Source: DATNBU01 sp964476185
Lineage (GTDB): Bacteria > Desulfobacterota > Binatia > UBA1149 > CAITLU01
Assembly (NCBI GenBank): GCA_964476185.1
Contig: CAYYZO010000005.1
Coordinates: forward strand, 1 to 64,000
DNA: 64,000 nt
Direction of reading: 5' to 3'
The notes under the pieces are model-generated. The model was not told the origin of the DNA and ran no database searches. It was given only the letters and a program-made list of their open reading frames with translations. Below, piece by piece: positions 1 through 8,623 of the stretch. Every line of letters starts with the position of its first letter. Within the stretch, counting starts at the first letter, position 1. A program made the translations under genes and the position numbers.

Positions 1-28
1 GCGCCGCGCGTCGATCGCGCCGCCGCGA

Positions 29-1375
29 TCACGGAATCGGCGAGTAGCTCCCGCAGCGCCCCGACGCGGACGGCACCCTCGCGCCGTCGAGGAACGTGAT
101 CCACACCGCGCCGTCGTTCTCGCCGGCGCCGTCGTGGAAGATCGTGCCGACGGCGAGGTCCATGCGCCGGTCGCCGTCGAGGTCGCCGAGGGCCGCGATC
201 GACCGCCCGAAACGGTCCTCGGCCTCCAGCTCGCCGAGGAAGCCGCCGGAGGTCGCGCTGACCTTCGCGTGCGACTTCACCGTCCCGTCGTGGTCGAGGA
301 ACAGGATCCACACCGCGCCGGCGTTCTCGGCCCCGTCGTCGTCGAGGTCGGCGCCGACGGCGATGTCGACGATGCCGTCGCCGTTCATGTCGCCGACGCC
401 TTCGACGGCCGCGGCCATGTGGTCGGCGGGATCGAGCTCGCCGTCGAAGCCGCCTTCGGTGGCGCTGATCCTGGATGCGTCCTTCACCGTCCCGTCCTCG
501 CGAAGGAACAGGATCCAGGTCGCGCCTTTCTCGGTGTCGCCGTCCTCGAGCTCGGTCACGGCGACGTCGGGCACGCCGTCGCAATCGAGGTCGCCGATGC
601 CGCTGACGTCCTCGCCGAAGAGGTCGTTGGCCCCGAATTCGTCGCCGTCGATCTCGCGCTCGGCCTTGACGGTCCCGTCGCGTTCGAGGAACAGGATCCA
701 GGCCGATCCGCCGTCGTTGAAGATCTGTCCGACGACGAGGTCGACGACGCCGTCACCGTCGAGGTCGCCGATCGTGTCCACCGAAATGCCGAACCAGCCG
801 CCGTCGACGAGGCTGCCGCCGAAGCCTCCCCCGGTCGAGCTGATCTTCGCGCGGGACTTCACGGTCATGTCCTCGTTGAGGAACAGCACCCAGAGCGCGC
901 CGCGGTCGCCGCCACCGTCGTCGTCGCCGCGGGCGCCGACCACGATGTCACCGATGCCGTCGCCGTCGAGATCGCCTAACGCAGCAACCGAGCGCCCGAA
1001 CGAATCGTAGTCGTCGAGTTCGCCGTCGAAGTCGCCTTCGACGGCGCTGATCTTCTGTTCACGCTTCACCGAGCCGTCGGCCTCGAGCAGCAGCACGTAG
1101 ACGGCGCCGGCGTCGACGCCGCCGTCGTCGTCGAGACCCGCCCCCACGACGAGGTCGACGATGCCGTCGCCGTCGAAGTCGCCGAGGCCGTCCACCGAGA
1201 ATCCGAACCAGTCGTGGTCGTGGAGCGGACCGTCGAAGCCGTTCTCCGAGTCGGCGATCCGGGTCTGCGCGAGCACGTCGCCGGGCCGGTCCGAGCCGCC
1301 GGAACCGCACGCGGACACGAGCGCCACGGCGGCGGCGAGCAGCGAGTGGAAGAAGAAAAGCTGTCGTTGCCGCAT
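29..1375 (-). CDS. FG-GAP/VCBS repeat beta-propeller lipoprotein
   Basis: Predicted exported lipoprotein of 448 residues. The start at 1375 is preferred over 1408 because a GGGAGG ribosome-binding site precedes it and it begins a clean signal peptide (MRQRQ, hydrophobic stretch) ending in a lipobox LVSAC with Cys23. The rest is six integrin-type calcium-binding units of the form GD-x-D/N-G-D-G, each followed by a strand resembling WILFL and then DGTVK, as expected for an FG-GAP propeller. Unit four (DLDCDG) and unit six (DLDGDRRMD) have degenerate calcium loops. The role is unknown; such domains usually mediate surface adhesion or ligand binding. Confidence 0.85.
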   Translation of the reverse strand: MRQRQLFFFHSLLAAAVALVSACGSGGSDRPGDVLAQTRIADSENGFDGPLHDHDWFGFSVDGLGDFDGDGIVDLVVGAGLDDDGGVDAGAVYVLLLEADGSVKREQKISAVEGDFDGELDDYDSFGRSVAALGDLDGDGIGDIVVGARGDDDGGGDRGALWVLFLNEDMTVKSRAKISSTGGGFGGSLVDGGWFGISVDTIGDLDGDGVVDLVVGQIFNDGGSAWILFLERDGTVKAEREIDGDEFGANDLFGEDVSGIGDLDCDGVPDVAVTELEDGDTEKGATWILFLREDGTVKDASRISATEGGFDGELDPADHMAAAVEGVGDMNGDGIVDIAVGADLDDDGAENAGAVWILFLDHDGTVKSHAKVSATSGGFLGELEAEDRFGRSIAALGDLDGDRRMDLAVGTIFHDGAGENDGAVWITFLDGARVPSASGRCGSYSPIP

Positions 1376-1557
1376 CGAAAGGCCCTCCCGGCGAGTCATC
1401 GCGGCCATGCTACCAGCCTGGCGGACGCCGCGTCGACCGCGATCCCGGGCCTTGGAACCCTCTCCCTTCCGGAGGACGGAGAACCTCGCGGGCGCCCCGA
1501 TCCGTCAGAAACCGGATCCGGCATGCGATCTCGAACCCACTTCCCCTTCCCCACGGT

Positions 1558-1573
1558 TGTGACCTCTGTTACA
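1558..1573. promoter_or_regulatory. CRP/FNR-like dyad
   Basis: TGTGA-N6-TTACA matches 9 of 10 positions of the CRP half-sites (TGTGA-N6-TCACA). It lies 92 bases upstream of the 1665 gene, in the 289-base divergent region between it and the lipoprotein gene. A second palindrome, CCGGATCCGG, lies at about 1512-1521. No convincing -35/-10 pair is visible, and one isolated match can occur by chance. Confidence 0.25.
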
Positions 1574-1664
1574 CGCCATCCCCGGTAGCGCGTTCGGCGG
1601 CAAGATCGCCCCCGGGGGGGGACCGAACCGGTCTTGCGAATCGCCCAGCCCGACCGGAGGAACC

Positions 1665-2315
1665 ATGCGAAAGCCAATCCGAAGCACCTTGATCGTTGCC
1701 CTGGCCTGCAGCGTCCACCTGACGACAGCCGGTCCGGCGCTGCCCGCTCCGCCCCAGCCCGTCTGTGGAGACGTCAACGAGACCTACACGGTGACGTCCG
1801 CCGACGCGCTTTCCGTACTGAAGAAAGCCGTGGAGCAGCCTGTCACCCTGGTCTGCCCGCCGATCGCCACCGTGTCCGTGCACGGCGCTTCCCTCGAGTA
1901 CCCGGAAGCGACCAGTTCGGCCCCGAACGTCCTGTGGGCCGTTCCGATCACCCTCTCCGAGGATGCCTACGTCATCCACATCGGCGTCTTCGGCAAGACG
2001 GCCGGCGCGCAGGCGAAGCTTGCGCTCTACGACGACGACGGCGGCACTCCGGGCGCGCTGCTGAACGGCACCGGCACGTTCACGATGTCGGTCGGGAAGC
2101 GGGAAGTCCCCGTGAATTTCCCGATCTTCCTTCCGGCCGGGACCTACTGGGTGGCGAGCATCTTCGACTCGTCGTCGTCGATCGGCTTCAAGACCGAACC
2201 CGGCGAGTCGAGGTACCGCAGCTGGACGTTCGGGGATTCGCTGCCCGATCCGTTCGGCCCCGCGAGCACCGCCGATTCCGAGAAGTACAACTTCTACCTC
2301 AAGACCATTCCGTGA
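1665..2315 (+). CDS. secreted protein with a partial dockerin-like motif
   Basis: A 216-residue protein with an N-terminal signal peptide (MRKPIRS, then a hydrophobic run to about residue 25). Directly after it comes CGDVNETYTVTSADALSVL (about residues 34-52), which resembles one dockerin type-I or EF-hand half-repeat (GD-N---VT--DA--VL) but has lost most acidic calcium ligands. The remainder is beta-rich, with LYDDDGGTPGALL and LPAGTYWVAS, a pattern common in choice-of-anchor-type secreted domains of unknown role. It starts at an ATG after GGAGGAACC and stands alone between a divergent and a downstream gene. No enzymatic function can be assigned. Confidence 0.7.
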   Translation: MRKPIRSTLIVALACSVHLTTAGPALPAPPQPVCGDVNETYTVTSADALSVLKKAVEQPVTLVCPPIATVSVHGASLEYPEATSSAPNVLWAVPITLSEDAYVIHIGVFGKTAGAQAKLALYDDDGGTPGALLNGTGTFTMSVGKREVPVNFPIFLPAGTYWVASIFDSSSSIGFKTEPGESRYRSWTFGDSLPDPFGPASTADSEKYNFYLKTIP

Positions 2316-2346
2316 CGGCGCCGAAGATCGCCTGAACCAGCAGGCG

Positions 2347-2377
2347 AACGCCGGCGACGCACGCGCGCGCCGGCGTT
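2347..2377 (+). terminator. GC-rich hairpin after the 1665 gene
   Basis: AACGCCGGCG and CGCCGGCGTT form a perfect 10-bp stem with an 11-base loop, 32 bases after the stop at 2315. No clear U-run follows, so termination is plausible but not certain. Confidence 0.45.
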
Positions 2378-2419
2378 CTTCCGCGCGCCGGCATGCGCGA
2401 CGGAGGACTTTCCCGTGCT

Positions 2420-2433
2420 GGGTTTAGTAACCC
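2420..2433. promoter_or_regulatory. short inverted repeat upstream of arylsulfatase
   Basis: GGGTT-TAGT-AACCC is a perfect 5-bp dyad in an AT-richer patch about 90 bases upstream of the sulfatase start. It may be an operator or a small hairpin in the 5' untranslated region. Confidence 0.25.
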
Positions 2434-2524
2434 GTCCAGCTCGCGCTACAGAAGTCCGAACGGGGACGAATCCGATCCACAAGCGCGGCCGGGATGCGTT
2501 CGTCGCCCGGCCTGGGGGGCATCC

Positions 2525-5041
2525 ATGACGAGAGAACGAGAGGTATTCCGAATCCTGCTGCGGTCGCTGACGTGCCTGGCTGTTCTCGCCGCGCCCGCGC
2601 GGGCTGTCGAAACGAAAGGCCAGCCGGGCTCGCCGTCCGCGACGACGACGATCGACGGCCGGCAGTTGCCGGCGCCGGATCCCAGGTTCGGCGGCACGAT
2701 CGAAAAGGGCGCGCTCGAATCGAAAGCCTGGTGGCCGCCTCGCGTCGTTCCTCCGTCGCAGGCACCCAACATCCTGCTCATCATGACCGACGACTCCGGA
2801 TTCGGCGTGCCGAGCACGTTCGGCGGCGTGATCCCGACCCCGACGATGGACCGCCTGGCGGCAGCCGGCCTGCGCTACAACAACATCCACTCGACGGCCC
2901 TGTGCTCGCCGACGCGCGCGGCGCTGATCACCGGGCGCAACCACCATTCGGCCGGCTTCGGCGTCATCACCGAGCAGTCGACCGGCTTCCCCGGCTACAA
3001 CAGCATCATCGGCAAGGACAAGGCGACGATCGGTCGCATGCTTCTCGACAACGGCTACGCGACGTCGTGGTTCGGCAAGAACCACAACACGCCGGCGTAT
3101 GCGGCGAGCCAGGTGGGGCCGTTCGACCAGTGGCCCAGCGGGATGGGCTTCGAGTATTTCTTCGGGTTCGTCGGCGGCGACGCGAACCAGTGGCAACCGA
3201 ACCTGTTCCGGAACACCACGCAGATCTACCCGTTCGAAGGCAAGCCGGGGTGGAACCTCGTCACGGGCATGGCCGACGATGCCATCGGCTACCTGAACCG
3301 CATCCACCAGATCGACCCGTCCAAGCGCTTCTTCATGCACTACGTGCCCGGCGCGACGCACGCCCCGCACCACCCCACGAAGGAATGGGTGGATCGCATC
3401 CACGAGATGCACCTGTTCGACGAAGGCTGGAACAAGGTCCGCGAGCGCATCTTCGAGAACCAGAAGCGCCTCGGCGTGATCCCGGCCGACACCACGCTCG
3501 AGCCGTGGCCGTCGCACATCCTGAAGAACTGGGAGGACCTGACGCCCGACGAGCAGAAGCTCTTCATCCGGCAAGCCGAAGTCTACGCGGCCTACGTCGC
3601 GTACAGCGACCACGAGATCGGCCGCGTCATCCAGGCCATCGAGGACATCGGCAAGCTCGACGACACGCTGATCCTCTACGTGAACGGAGACAACGGGACG
3701 AGCGCCGAAGGCGGGCCGCTCGGGACGCCGAACGAGGTCGCGTTCTTCAACGGCGTCAACATGATGCCCGTCGAGGAACAGATGAAGTGGTACGACGCGT
3801 GGGGCACCGAGGAAACGTACAACCACATGTCGGCCGGCTGGGCGTGGGCCTTCGACACGCCGTTCACCTGGTTCAAGCAGAACGCCTCGCGCCTCGGCGG
3901 CGTGGGCCAGAACATGGTCGTCTCGTGGCCCGCGCGCATCAAGGACGTCGGCGGCCTGCGCCAGCAGTTCCTGCACGTGATCGACGTCGTCCCGACGCTG
4001 CTCGAAGCGAGCGGGATCCCGGCGCCGAAGGAAGTCGACGGCATCGCGCAGGCGCCGATCGAGGGGACGAGCTTCGCGTACACGTTCGACGCCGCGGCGG
4101 CCGACGCCCCCTCCCGCCACAAGCGGCAGTACTTCGAGATGTTCGGACAGTGGGCGCTCTACGACGACGGGTGGTTGCTCAGCACCAAGGTCAACCGCGC
4201 GCCGTGGGAGGCCTTCGGCCCGGCCAATCCCGACCCCCTCAACAACCAGGTGCTCGAGCTCTACGACCTGAACCACGACTTCAGCCAGTCGAAGAACGTG
4301 GCGGAGCAGTACCCGGACAAGGTGAAGGCGCTCAAGAAGGCCTTCCTCGAGGAAGCCGAGAAGTACGACGTGTTCCCGATGGACGCGTCCGTCGCCGCGC
4401 GCATCGTCGCGCCGCGGCCGAACATCACGGCCGGCCGCACCGAGTTCGTCTACAAGCAGCCGATGGTCGGCCTTCCGCAGGGCGACTCGCCGGTGCTGCT
4501 GAACACCTCGTACACCATCACGGCGGACATCGAGGTGCCGAAGGGCGGCGCCGAGGGGATGATCCTCACCTCCGGCGGGCGGTTCTCGGGCTACGGGTTC
4601 TACCTGCTGAAGGGCAAGCCGGTGTTCCTCTGGAACCTGATCGACCTCGAGAGGATCAAGTGGCAGGGCCCGGACAAGCTCGCCCCGGGACGGCACGTGC
4701 TCGAGTTCGACTTCCGCTATGACGGGCTCGGACCGGGAACGCTCGCGTTCAACAACATGAGCGGACTCGGGCGATCGGGAACGGGCACGCTCAAGGTCGA
4801 CGGCAAGGTCGTGCAGACCCGGAAGATGGAGAAGACCCTGCCGATGATCCTGCAGTGGGACGAATCCTTCGACATCGGGTCCGACACGCTGACCGGAGTG
4901 AACGACGCGGACTACAAGCCGCCGTTCGCGCTGACGGCCAGGCTGAACGAACTGCGCATCACGGTCGACCGTCCGAAGTTGTCGGAAGCCGACGTCGCCA
5001 GGCTGAAGGCCGCGCAGCGCGAGAACTCGTCGAGCGAGTGA
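2525..5041 (+). CDS. arylsulfatase, exported
   Basis: A type-I sulfatase of 838 residues that hydrolyses sulfate esters. The start at 2525 follows a G-rich Shine-Dalgarno and opens a signal peptide (about residues 1-27, ending APARA). Metal-ligand residues appear in the N-terminal MTDD motif. C127 of CSPTR, in the context ALCSPTRAALITGRN, is the residue converted to formylglycine. GDNGT supplies further metal ligands. The final 150 residues form a beta-sandwich-like tail (GGRFSGYGFYLLKGKP) seen in long periplasmic arylsulfatases. It faces the PpiC/DUF3604 operon across the hairpin at 5049-5092. No formylglycine-generating enzyme gene is visible here. Confidence 0.93.
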   Translation: MTREREVFRILLRSLTCLAVLAAPARAVETKGQPGSPSATTTIDGRQLPAPDPRFGGTIEKGALESKAWWPPRVVPPSQAPNILLIMTDDSGFGVPSTFGGVIPTPTMDRLAAAGLRYNNIHSTALCSPTRAALITGRNHHSAGFGVITEQSTGFPGYNSIIGKDKATIGRMLLDNGYATSWFGKNHNTPAYAASQVGPFDQWPSGMGFEYFFGFVGGDANQWQPNLFRNTTQIYPFEGKPGWNLVTGMADDAIGYLNRIHQIDPSKRFFMHYVPGATHAPHHPTKEWVDRIHEMHLFDEGWNKVRERIFENQKRLGVIPADTTLEPWPSHILKNWEDLTPDEQKLFIRQAEVYAAYVAYSDHEIGRVIQAIEDIGKLDDTLILYVNGDNGTSAEGGPLGTPNEVAFFNGVNMMPVEEQMKWYDAWGTEETYNHMSAGWAWAFDTPFTWFKQNASRLGGVGQNMVVSWPARIKDVGGLRQQFLHVIDVVPTLLEASGIPAPKEVDGIAQAPIEGTSFAYTFDAAAADAPSRHKRQYFEMFGQWALYDDGWLLSTKVNRAPWEAFGPANPDPLNNQVLELYDLNHDFSQSKNVAEQYPDKVKALKKAFLEEAEKYDVFPMDASVAARIVAPRPNITAGRTEFVYKQPMVGLPQGDSPVLLNTSYTITADIEVPKGGAEGMILTSGGRFSGYGFYLLKGKPVFLWNLIDLERIKWQGPDKLAPGRHVLEFDFRYDGLGPGTLAFNNMSGLGRSGTGTLKVDGKVVQTRKMEKTLPMILQWDESFDIGSDTLTGVNDADYKPPFALTARLNELRITVDRPKLSEADVARLKAAQRENSSSE

Positions 5042-5048
5042 AGTCGGC

Positions 5049-5092
5049 GTGCCGGTCGCACGCGCGGATGACGACGCGCGTGCGGCCGGCAC
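5049..5092. terminator. 18-bp stem bidirectional terminator candidate
   Basis: Arms 5049-5066 and 5075-5092 pair over 18 positions with one G-U wobble and an 8-base loop. It lies between the convergent stops of the arylsulfatase (5041) and the prolyl isomerase (5227). Its position and strength suggest it insulates both operons, although no long U-run is seen. Confidence 0.6.
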
Positions 5093-5226
5093 GAGGGCCG
5101 GCGCTGAGCGAGCCGGAGTTCAGGTGGAACCGGCGGACCGCCCTGCCCCTCACCTCCGTCGATCCGGCTCCCGTTGCCGCGCCCCGGCGACCCCCCGCGT
5201 TCGCGCCTGTACAAACCCGACCGCGA

Positions 5227-6150
5227 TCACCTCGGCGACGACGGAGCCTGCGCCGGCTCGCTCTCGCGCAGCCCGAATCCTTCCGGGAGCTCCACCACGT
5301 AGCGGGACCGAAGCTCGTCCATTCGCCTCCGGCGCGCGTCGGCGGCCCGCTCGTCGCGCCAGTCGCGGCGAACCTCTTCCTCGACTTCGTCGAACGGAGC
5401 GACGGCACCGGCTTCGATGCCTTCGACGAAGACCACGTGCCAGCCGAGTCCCGACGCCACCGGGCCGCGCCACGCGCCGGGCGCGAGCCCGAACAGTTGC
5501 CGGGCGAAGTCGTCGCCGAATTGCGCGGCGACCTGTTCGCGCGTGACGTGTTCGTATCGCGGCTGGAACAGCAGCGGATCGTGCCCTGCGACGGCAGCGG
5601 GCGGCGCATCGCGGTCGTCCTCGAGTTGCCGCAGCGCCTCCGAGGCCGCTTCGCGCGTGCGCCCGGCGTGCCGGTCGGGCGAGAAATAGAACTGCCGGAA
5701 CGTCACGCGCCCCGGCCGCTCGAAGCGCTCCGGGTGCCGTTCGAACCACGCGCGCAGTTCCCCGGGCGCCGGCTCGGCCGCTGTTTCGGGTTCCTCGAGC
5801 AGGAACTCCATCTTCTGGGCCAGGCGACGCCGCACGATCACGTCGCCCTCGTCGAGGCCGAGAGCGATCGCTTCGCGGTACAGCACTTCCTCCTGCACGC
5901 GAGCGTCCACGAGGCTTTGCAGTTCCTCGGGGGTCGGCGGGCGCTGCCAGCGCGACTGCCACCCGATCAGCATCTGCGTCAGGTCGCCCTCGCCGAGATG
6001 GATGCGGGGCGCCGGATCCTCGTCGGGCGGAGCGACGGCCGCGTACGCCGCGAACGTCGCGAGGCCGAGGATCGCGAAGTGCAGCAGCGGTTCGCGAAGC
6101 GCGCCGCGCAGCCGCCGACGCCACCCGCGATCCGTCGGAGGACCCGTCAT
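5227..6150 (-). CDS. membrane-anchored PpiC-type peptidyl-prolyl isomerase
   Basis: A 307-residue protein that probably helps fold exported proteins. A single N-terminal membrane segment (LLHFAILGLATFAAYAAV, about residues 20-38) anchors it on the periplasmic side. A SurA-like helical region follows (MLIGWQSRWQRPPTPEEL onward). A parvulin-like domain contains VTFRQFYF and ends with GLGWHVV, the family's G-x-H motif. The ATG overlaps the stop of the upstream DUF3604 gene (ATGA), so the two are translationally coupled. PpiC proteins of this shape often sit beside genes for exported proteins, which makes the DUF3604 protein a likely client. Confidence 0.82.
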   Translation of the reverse strand: MTGPPTDRGWRRRLRGALREPLLHFAILGLATFAAYAAVAPPDEDPAPRIHLGEGDLTQMLIGWQSRWQRPPTPEELQSLVDARVQEEVLYREAIALGLDEGDVIVRRRLAQKMEFLLEEPETAAEPAPGELRAWFERHPERFERPGRVTFRQFYFSPDRHAGRTREAASEALRQLEDDRDAPPAAVAGHDPLLFQPRYEHVTREQVAAQFGDDFARQLFGLAPGAWRGPVASGLGWHVVFVEGIEAGAVAPFDEVEEEVRRDWRDERAADARRRRMDELRSRYVVELPEGFGLRESEPAQAPSSPR

Positions 6151-8375
6151 TGCGCGAGCGGCTCGACCTCGTAGTTCGCGTAGCCGAACTCGTTGTCCCT
6201 GGCGGCGACGTAGTCCTCGCCCACGCGGTACACGCGCACGGCGAACGGCGTGCCGGCCAGTTCGGTGACGAGCCGGCCGTCGCGGATCTCGTAGCTCGCG
6301 TCGCCGGCGTGCGACAGTTCGGCGGCTTCCGTGAAGTCGGTCGGCTCGCCGTCGACGGCCGTCAGCAGGCGTCGACCCGTCGCGCCGTAGAGCACGTCGT
6401 AGCGCCGGCCCGTCACGGTGTTCGTGATCCGCAGCGTGCGTCCGACGACGAGCCGGCGCAGCGCCGCTTCGTCGAGCGGCTTCCCGCTGCGCTCGAGTTC
6501 CGCGACGGTGCGCCCCGGCCCCGCCGACTTGCGCGCCTCTTCGTCCGGCGTGTACCAGATCGGCGACGTCCAGGCGCGCTCCTGCACCACCGGCTGGAAG
6601 CCCGCGCCGCTCGGCGGCACGCGTCCCATCCGGGCCGCCTGGATCGTGCTCCAGCGCGGCGTCGGGATCTCGAGCACGCGCGCGTAATAGAAGGCGTCCA
6701 GCGCCGGGTCGAAGTCGGGATCGGTCCAGATCGCCTGCAACTGCACGGCCCCGATCGTGTTCGTGTAGCTGCCCGTCGCGAGGTTCACCGTGTTGCCGAC
6801 CGCCGGCAGCTTGCCGGTGTCGGGATCCGGGGTGCGCTTCCCCGACCACGAGACGTCGTAGACCTTCTCGAACGACTGGCCGTGCCGGGTCCAGCCCTTG
6901 ATGACCTGGATGCGGTCGAGGTTGGCAGCGTCGGGATCCTTGGTCGCCCAGAGCAGGAACGTCGGCGCCTTCGCGTCCCCCGCGCGCGGCGGAAGGTCGG
7001 CGCCCATCGGGACGCCCTTGTCGTAGGCTTCCCGGATCCAGTCCGCGTTCGTGAGCACGTCGGTCCCGAAGTTCCATCCGCCGAACATCCGCACCTTCAT
7101 GCGCACGCCGCTCGTCGAGTACGTCTCCTTGCGCTTCATGCCGGCGAAGAGTTCTTCGCGCGTGTTGGCGCCGGCCCACACGGCGCTCAGGCCGGCCGGC
7201 GTCACCCACAGGCTGTTGAGCCCCAGCTCGGCGTTGCCGTCGAGGCGCTCCTCGATCGTGTCGTCGGCCAACCCGTGCACGCCCTGGAAGTCCTGCTGCA
7301 CGTACGGGACGACGGTGACGTGCGAGTCCGAACCGCTGACCACGCCGAACTTGTACGGGTTGAAGCCGCGCGCAGCGCCCATCGCGATGCCGTCCTTGTA
7401 GGCCTGCCGCACGTAGCTGCCGTACTCCTGCGGCGCGTTCCCGGACGATCCGAGGAGGTGCCAGACGAAGACCTCGTAGCCGGCGAACTCGTCGTTCGGC
7501 GAGAGGTTCGGCGTGGTCTCGGACTGGCCCTTGACCTGCTTCAGCTCGGTCAGCGGCTCGTTGCGAAGGCGTGCCTGCGCGTAGGCCTCGTCGATCGGGC
7601 GTCCCTTGTGGTCGACCTCGGTCGGGAACATCACGCCGTTGGAGATGTTGCCGTTGTGCGACACCGCCAGCAGCTCGTTGCCGGCCGCCCGCTGGCGATC
7701 CATCCACTGCCAGAGGTCGCGCGGGTCCGTCGAGTCGATCGACGTGAACGGGACCTCCGGGACCTTCCTGCTGTCGAGGAAGAAGATGTTGCGATGCAGG
7801 TTCTTCGAGTCGGGGGTCGACGTCCACTCGTAAGCGGCGAACGTCGTGAAGCGCCCGGGCCGGTAGTAGTGGTCGGCGATCTCGACGAGCCGCTTCCAGA
7901 CCGGGGCGAGGACGGCGGGGGACGCCAGTTCGTCGATCCGGTGCCCCTTGGCCATCGCGATCGACAGCGCCTTGAACGTCAGCATGCTGTCGACCTGCGT
8001 GCCCTTGTCGACGGCCGCGGCCACCCACGGCGAATTCTTGCGCAGCGGCGACTCGGGATCCCCGGCCTGCTGGATGATGCCCATGTACTCGGAGTGCTCG
8101 GTCACGGCGCCCCAGTCGAGCGGCCTCTTGAGCTTCTGCGTGAAGCCGCCGGGATGCTCCACCGCTTTCCCGGTCGCGTAGTCGTAGAAGTCCTCGGGAC
8201 CGGTACGGCGATCACCGAACGCGAACGCATCGAACGACCAGCTCGTGTGCACGTGCTGCTCGCCGAAGAAGACGTCGCGGTCCGGGTTGAGGGGGACCTC
8301 CGCCGCGACGGCAGCTGCCGGGAGCAGAGCGATCGCCAGCGCGATCGAACGGGGTACGGAATGGAATCTCGACAT
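6147..8375 (-). CDS. DUF3604 family exported protein (PHP-like)
   Basis: A 742-residue protein with a signal peptide (cleavage near AAAVAA, about residue 25). GEQHVHTSWSFDAF shortly after cleavage resembles the metal-binding HxH motif of PHP-type phosphoesterases, and GVVSGSDSHVTV (mid-protein) resembles the later GSDSH metal motif. These are the hallmarks of DUF3604, whose reaction is unknown; a periplasmic metal-dependent hydrolase is inferred. The start at 8375 is chosen over 8435 because it opens the signal peptide. It is first in a two-gene operon with the prolyl isomerase. The gap to the divergent gene at 8624 shows no clear promoter. Confidence 0.85.
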   Translation of the reverse strand: MSRFHSVPRSIALAIALLPAAAVAAEVPLNPDRDVFFGEQHVHTSWSFDAFAFGDRRTGPEDFYDYATGKAVEHPGGFTQKLKRPLDWGAVTEHSEYMGIIQQAGDPESPLRKNSPWVAAAVDKGTQVDSMLTFKALSIAMAKGHRIDELASPAVLAPVWKRLVEIADHYYRPGRFTTFAAYEWTSTPDSKNLHRNIFFLDSRKVPEVPFTSIDSTDPRDLWQWMDRQRAAGNELLAVSHNGNISNGVMFPTEVDHKGRPIDEAYAQARLRNEPLTELKQVKGQSETTPNLSPNDEFAGYEVFVWHLLGSSGNAPQEYGSYVRQAYKDGIAMGAARGFNPYKFGVVSGSDSHVTVVPYVQQDFQGVHGLADDTIEERLDGNAELGLNSLWVTPAGLSAVWAGANTREELFAGMKRKETYSTSGVRMKVRMFGGWNFGTDVLTNADWIREAYDKGVPMGADLPPRAGDAKAPTFLLWATKDPDAANLDRIQVIKGWTRHGQSFEKVYDVSWSGKRTPDPDTGKLPAVGNTVNLATGSYTNTIGAVQLQAIWTDPDFDPALDAFYYARVLEIPTPRWSTIQAARMGRVPPSGAGFQPVVQERAWTSPIWYTPDEEARKSAGPGRTVAELERSGKPLDEAALRRLVVGRTLRITNTVTGRRYDVLYGATGRRLLTAVDGEPTDFTEAAELSHAGDASYEIRDGRLVTELAGTPFAVRVYRVGEDYVAARDNEFGYANYEVEPLAQ

Positions 8376-8623
8376 GGGCACCCGCTCCGGGCCCTGGAAT
8401 GCCGGCTTCCGAACAGCGCGACAGGCCCGATCCAACGCGCGTCAAACCAGAGGATGGAGCAGAATGCCAGTGCTGCCGGGAACACGGCGGCAACGAGGAC
8501 AGCGACGGGAAGGGACCCGGGTTCCGCGGGAGCCGAACCGACGCGTCCCGGACAGCGAAGCGGCTGTCCGGGCGCCAAAGCGGCTCGGTTCCTACGGCGC
8601 CGCGCCGCGGGCAGGATGCGCGA

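Noticed and set aside
134..1010. Long open frames on the plus strand opposite the FG-GAP gene
   Set aside because: They are antisense shadows of the GC-rich repeats and have no start signals, domains or natural composition.
2294..5092. Very long minus-strand frame opposite the arylsulfatase
   Set aside because: Composition is Arg/Val/Asp-biased as expected for an antisense frame in GC-rich DNA; the plus strand encodes a complete sulfatase.
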